Shown piece by piece: positions 6,268 to 8,112 of a stretch of DNA of 8,112 nt. Both the position numbers and the translations under genes were made by a program. The DNA lies in NCBI GenBank assembly GCA_003520455.1, contig DOUV01000349.1, forward strand, positions 1 to 8,112, in the 5' to 3' direction. The notes beneath the pieces were generated by a model. It searched no databases. It worked only from the letters and a program-made list of their open reading frames with translations, and had not been told where the DNA came from. Position 1 is the first letter of the stretch; every line of letters begins with the position of its first letter. Source of the DNA: Chloroflexota bacterium (GTDB lineage Bacteria > Chloroflexota > Anaerolineae > Ardenticatenales > Ardenticatenaceae).

Positions 6268-7658
6268 TTTGCACTTTAAGAACTGAATATAGCCAATTGT
6301 GTACCAACCTGCACCACCGATAGACCTGCCTGGAACTGACCCTGTAGCCAGGTCAAGAGATTGTGCTGATGCTCTTTCTGCAGGGCACGCCGAACATCGC
6401 CCCAGGGAGCACAGTGGGAGCGAAGGGCTTTGTGTTCATCCAGGAAGTAGCCCAAGCAGGCAATCAAGGTCCAGAACCGAAGCACGGCCTCGGCGCTCAT
6501 CACCTGGTAGTGGTCGGCACCCAACAGGTCTTTGTCGTCCTCAAACAAGACCTCGATCGACCAACGGACAGCCAGCGTGGGGATGAGCGTCTGAGCGTCA
6601 GCCTCCAGCAGGGTCGAACCCCAGGAGCGGATCGACTGGGCCGGGTTCTCTGGATCGTGACAGGTGATGAGGAGTCGGGTCGGGCCCAGTTTGCGGATCC
6701 AGGTTAGGATGGTATGGACGGACACCGGTCGCTCACCCTCTTGGGAGGGCCAGGTGGCTTCTTGCCAATCGGCTGCTTTGAGGCTGGCAGCATACTCGGA
6801 CAACTTGAGCCAGGTGCGGCTGCCATCTTCGTGGATCTGGCGCATGACTCGGTTGCTCTTGAGCCCGCCGCTGACGTCCCAACCTCGCTGGTGGGCAGCC
6901 CGACGCACCTTTCGACAGTGAAACCACCTGTCGATCAGCAGATGCGTGTGGCTGCCTGCGACGGGCTCGAATTGTTCAATCGCTTGCACCGCCAGATCGA
7001 TTTTGCTCAGAAAGGGCACCCCTTCCTGCTCACACACCACCTTCTGGCGATCCAGCCGGGGCTGAAGCGGGCAGCGCCGGCCCAGTACCCCATACACCCC
7101 GCTCAACAAACAGTGCCCGGTCACCACGCGCCCTTCCGTGTTGGAATAGTGCCGGCCCAGACCTTGCATCTTGCGCCCTTTGACCTTCAGGCTGATCGAG
7201 TCGTCCACGATCAAGTCACCTGTCACCACGGTTGCTGGAGGACGACCCCGACGTTTTTCCCGTTCGGCCCGCTGGCGTTGATGCTCGGCCTGAACCTGCG
7301 GCTGCATCTGGTCTCGAAAGCGCTCTAACCAGGTATGGGCTCCTTCGGCCGCCGACCACTGCCAACGATTGAAGAACCCAGACAAGCCGCACAGGCTGAC
7401 CTTTTCCCCGACCACCGCCAGCAAGCCGCGTAGCGTTCGTCGTCCTTCACATTCAATCAACCCCAGGAGTACGCTCACAAAGTACTTCCACTGGCGTTTG
7501 CTGAAACAGGGACGGAACAATTCGGCAAACTCGCATACGGCGGCCGATAAACATACAATTGGCTTGGGCATGGTTCTCCTTCCGTGGTAGTGGTTTTGGC
7601 AAACCTTATTATCCACGGAAGAGGCCATGCCTCCAGTATTCAGTTATAAAAGTGCAAA
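6268..7658 (-). mobile_element. IS701-like insertion sequence, apparently complete
   Basis: Terminal inverted repeats are visible. The left is TTTGCACTTTAAGAACTGAA (from 6268, continuing TA) and the right, read inward on the minus strand, is TTTGCACTTTTATAACTGAA (from 7658, continuing TA). They match at 20 of 22 positions. Outside these, ACTA occurs in inverted orientation six bases out on both sides (6262-6265 and 7661-7664), so the true ends may be slightly further out. The element is about 1.4 kb with a single transposase gene filling it; the transposase stop codon lies inside the left repeat. I see no clear target duplication. Confidence 0.8.
6276..7571 (-). CDS. IS701-family-like DDE transposase (431 aa)
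   Basis: This DDE-superfamily transposase is full length with no internal stop. With the start chosen here, the presumed catalytic residues are in LIVDDS (D123/D124), HLLIDRW (D214) and RWSIEVLFE (E340). The spacing, the VKGRKMQGLGRHYSN stretch after the first Asp and the IE..F..dK..LG..hYQ block around the Glu resemble IS701-family proteins; a wider IS4-superfamily assignment is the alternative. Residues after about 90 include a basic, coiled region (QRQRAEREKRRGRPP). I chose the ATG at 7571 because AAGGAG (7576-7581) precedes it. An upstream in-frame ATG at 7628 would add 19 residues, but its GGAGG is only 1 nt away. The C-terminal FSS and stop are encoded within the element's inverted repeat. 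The gene looks intact, so the element may be active or recently arrived. Confidence 0.88.
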   Translation of the reverse strand: MPKPIVCLSAAVCEFAELFRPCFSKRQWKYFVSVLLGLIECEGRRTLRGLLAVVGEKVSLCGLSGFFNRWQWSAAEGAHTWLERFRDQMQPQVQAEHQRQRAEREKRRGRPPATVVTGDLIVDDSISLKVKGRKMQGLGRHYSNTEGRVVTGHCLLSGVYGVLGRRCPLQPRLDRQKVVCEQEGVPFLSKIDLAVQAIEQFEPVAGSHTHLLIDRWFHCRKVRRAAHQRGWDVSGGLKSNRVMRQIHEDGSRTWLKLSEYAASLKAADWQEATWPSQEGERPVSVHTILTWIRKLGPTRLLITCHDPENPAQSIRSWGSTLLEADAQTLIPTLAVRWSIEVLFEDDKDLLGADHYQVMSAEAVLRFWTLIACLGYFLDEHKALRSHCAPWGDVRRALQKEHQHNLLTWLQGQFQAGLSVVQVGTQLAIFSS

Positions 7659-7671
7659 CATAGTGCAACCA

Positions 7672-7724
7672 AATTGGCCCCCTTTTCGATGATCAATTGG
7701 CCCCCTTTTCGATTGACAAAAACA
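7672..7724. repeat. Two direct repeats, 23-bp period, resembling an IS21-family element end
   Basis: AATTGGCCCCCTTTTCGAT occurs at 7672-7690 and again at 7695-7713, a perfect 19-bp match at 23-bp spacing. It is followed by TGACAAAAACA (7714-7724). On the minus strand the block begins TGTTTTTGTCAATCGAAAAG. IS21-family ends start with TG and carry several direct repeats that the transposase binds, so this looks like such an end, truncated at its inner side by the IS701-like element. No istA/istB gene is present, so the assignment is by pattern only. Confidence 0.5.
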
Positions 7725-8040
7725 CCCACCCCTCCGCAAAACATCGTAGCCCGCACCTACTCGCTCGGGTAGGCCTGGTCACATCGATATAGGACAACTG
7801 GCGGGGTTGATTTATGACAGCGCGTTGAGCTATCCTAACAACGTAATTATTACAAGCTCAGCCCACGTCGCCTGAGTTTGTAGCCGGCCGGAGCACTGGC
7901 GTTTCCGCCAGGCTCCGGCCGGCTTCTTTAGCAGCAACCGGCCGCAACCGGCGCACCTCACCATCCACTCATCCAACCGCCGTTCGAAAAACCCACTTCA
8001 CCCGCATCGACCCACCTGCCAGCGCACCCCACGTGATCTC
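7725..8040. other. Gene-free flank
   Basis: No credible protein-coding frame is present. Visible structures are a 5-bp hairpin CCTAC/GTAGG (7756-7760, 7769-7773), weak plus-strand promoter-like hexamers (TTGATT 7807 with TATCCT 7831, or TTGAGC 7825 with TATTAC 7848), a small CTCAG/CTGAG hairpin (7857-7876) and the strong hairpin at 7883-7930. The stretch 7931-8040 is C-rich and I see nothing in it. Confidence 0.6.
7883..7930 (+). terminator. Very strong terminator-like hairpin
   Basis: GCCGGCCGGAGC (7883-7894) pairs perfectly with GCTCCGGCCGGC (7912-7923). Inside, after a single bulged A, CTGGCG (7896-7901) pairs with CGCCAG (7906-7911) around a TTTC loop, giving 18 bp in all. TTCTTTA follows on the plus strand; the minus strand has no T-run after it. 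It would terminate plus-strand transcription, yet no plus-strand gene precedes it in this window. Confidence 0.6.
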
Positions 8041-8105
8041 AGTCGGCTTCAGCCGACTTGCGCTTTCAGCCCTGGAATTTATTCCTGGGCGGCCGACTTG
8101 CGCTT
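8041..8105. repeat. REP-like palindromic repeat cluster
   Basis: Two adjacent palindromes are visible. AGTCGGC/GCCGACT (8041-8047, 8052-8058) has a TTCA loop. GCCC-T-GGAAT / ATTCC-T-GGGC (8069-8078, 8081-8090) is symmetric around TT, with a T-T mismatch. GCCGACTTGCGCTT occurs twice (8052-8065 and 8092-8105), so the second copy probably starts another unit that runs off the window edge. This resembles dispersed intergenic REP-type palindromes mobilised by RAYT/IS200-like transposases. No such transposase is visible here. Confidence 0.65.
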
Positions 8106-8112
8106 CCCGCCC

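Noticed and set aside
7626..7628. Upstream ATG for the IS701-like transposase (450 residues).
   Set aside because: Its GGAGG lies only 1 nt from the ATG. The ATG at 7571 has a better placed AAGGAG, and the extra 19 residues look unrelated to the family.
7672..7713. A CRISPR array, because of the regular 23-bp repeat.
   Set aside because: There are only two repeats and the 'spacer' between them is 4 bp. No cas genes are present.

Overview
The window is high-GC bacterial DNA. It carries one end of a selenium- and molybdenum- (or tungsten-) dependent formate dehydrogenase operon, transcribed on the minus strand, and a patch of layered insertion-sequence debris to its right. The coding style is bacterial: strong AGGAGG-type ribosome binding sites, a twin-arginine signal, a lipobox, and a bacterial-type SECIS hairpin directly after an in-frame UGA. 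Gene order, GC content and the small palindromic repeats at the right edge would fit a Chloroflexota-type genome, but no marker gene here fixes the phylum, so this is a weak guess.

Operon (about 5933 down to 1, minus strand). A good sigma70-like promoter (near 5904-5933) precedes a leader of about 265 nt. The leader contains an intrinsic-terminator-like hairpin (5707-5733). The operon order is: catalytic subunit FdhG/FdnG-type (5630-2349), four-cluster iron-sulfur subunit (2202-1378), NrfD/PsrC-type membrane subunit (1365-436), a small unrecognised lipoprotein (451-218), and the start of an FdhE-like maturation factor (221 to beyond position 1). The catalytic gene looks like two ORFs, but the TGA at 5025-5027 is almost certainly selenocysteine: it sits in the conserved N-Q-A-R-x-Sec-H context and is followed by a hairpin whose GGUCU apical loop has the same spacing from UGA as in E. 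coli fdhF. The last genes overlap by 16 nt and 4 nt, which implies translational coupling.

Working together: the Tat signal places the catalytic and iron-sulfur subunits outside the cytoplasmic membrane. Formate would be oxidised there at the Mo/W-bis-pterin-Sec site, and electrons would pass through five [4Fe-4S] clusters to the NrfD-type subunit, which reduces quinone. This replaces the cytochrome b subunit of E. coli Fdn/Fdo. FdhE would help mature the enzyme. The lipoprotein's role is unknown.

Mobile-element patch (about 5975-7724). A C-terminal remnant of an IS256-family transposase abuts an apparently intact IS701-like element with about 22-bp imperfect terminal inverted repeats. To its right are two 19-bp direct repeats at 23-bp period that resemble the end of an IS21-family element. 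No clear target-site duplication flanks the intact element.

Right flank (7725-8112). No protein gene is apparent. It holds a very strong plus-strand hairpin followed by TTCTTT, with weak promoter-like hexamers just upstream (a possible small transcript), and a REP-like palindromic repeat cluster at the edge.
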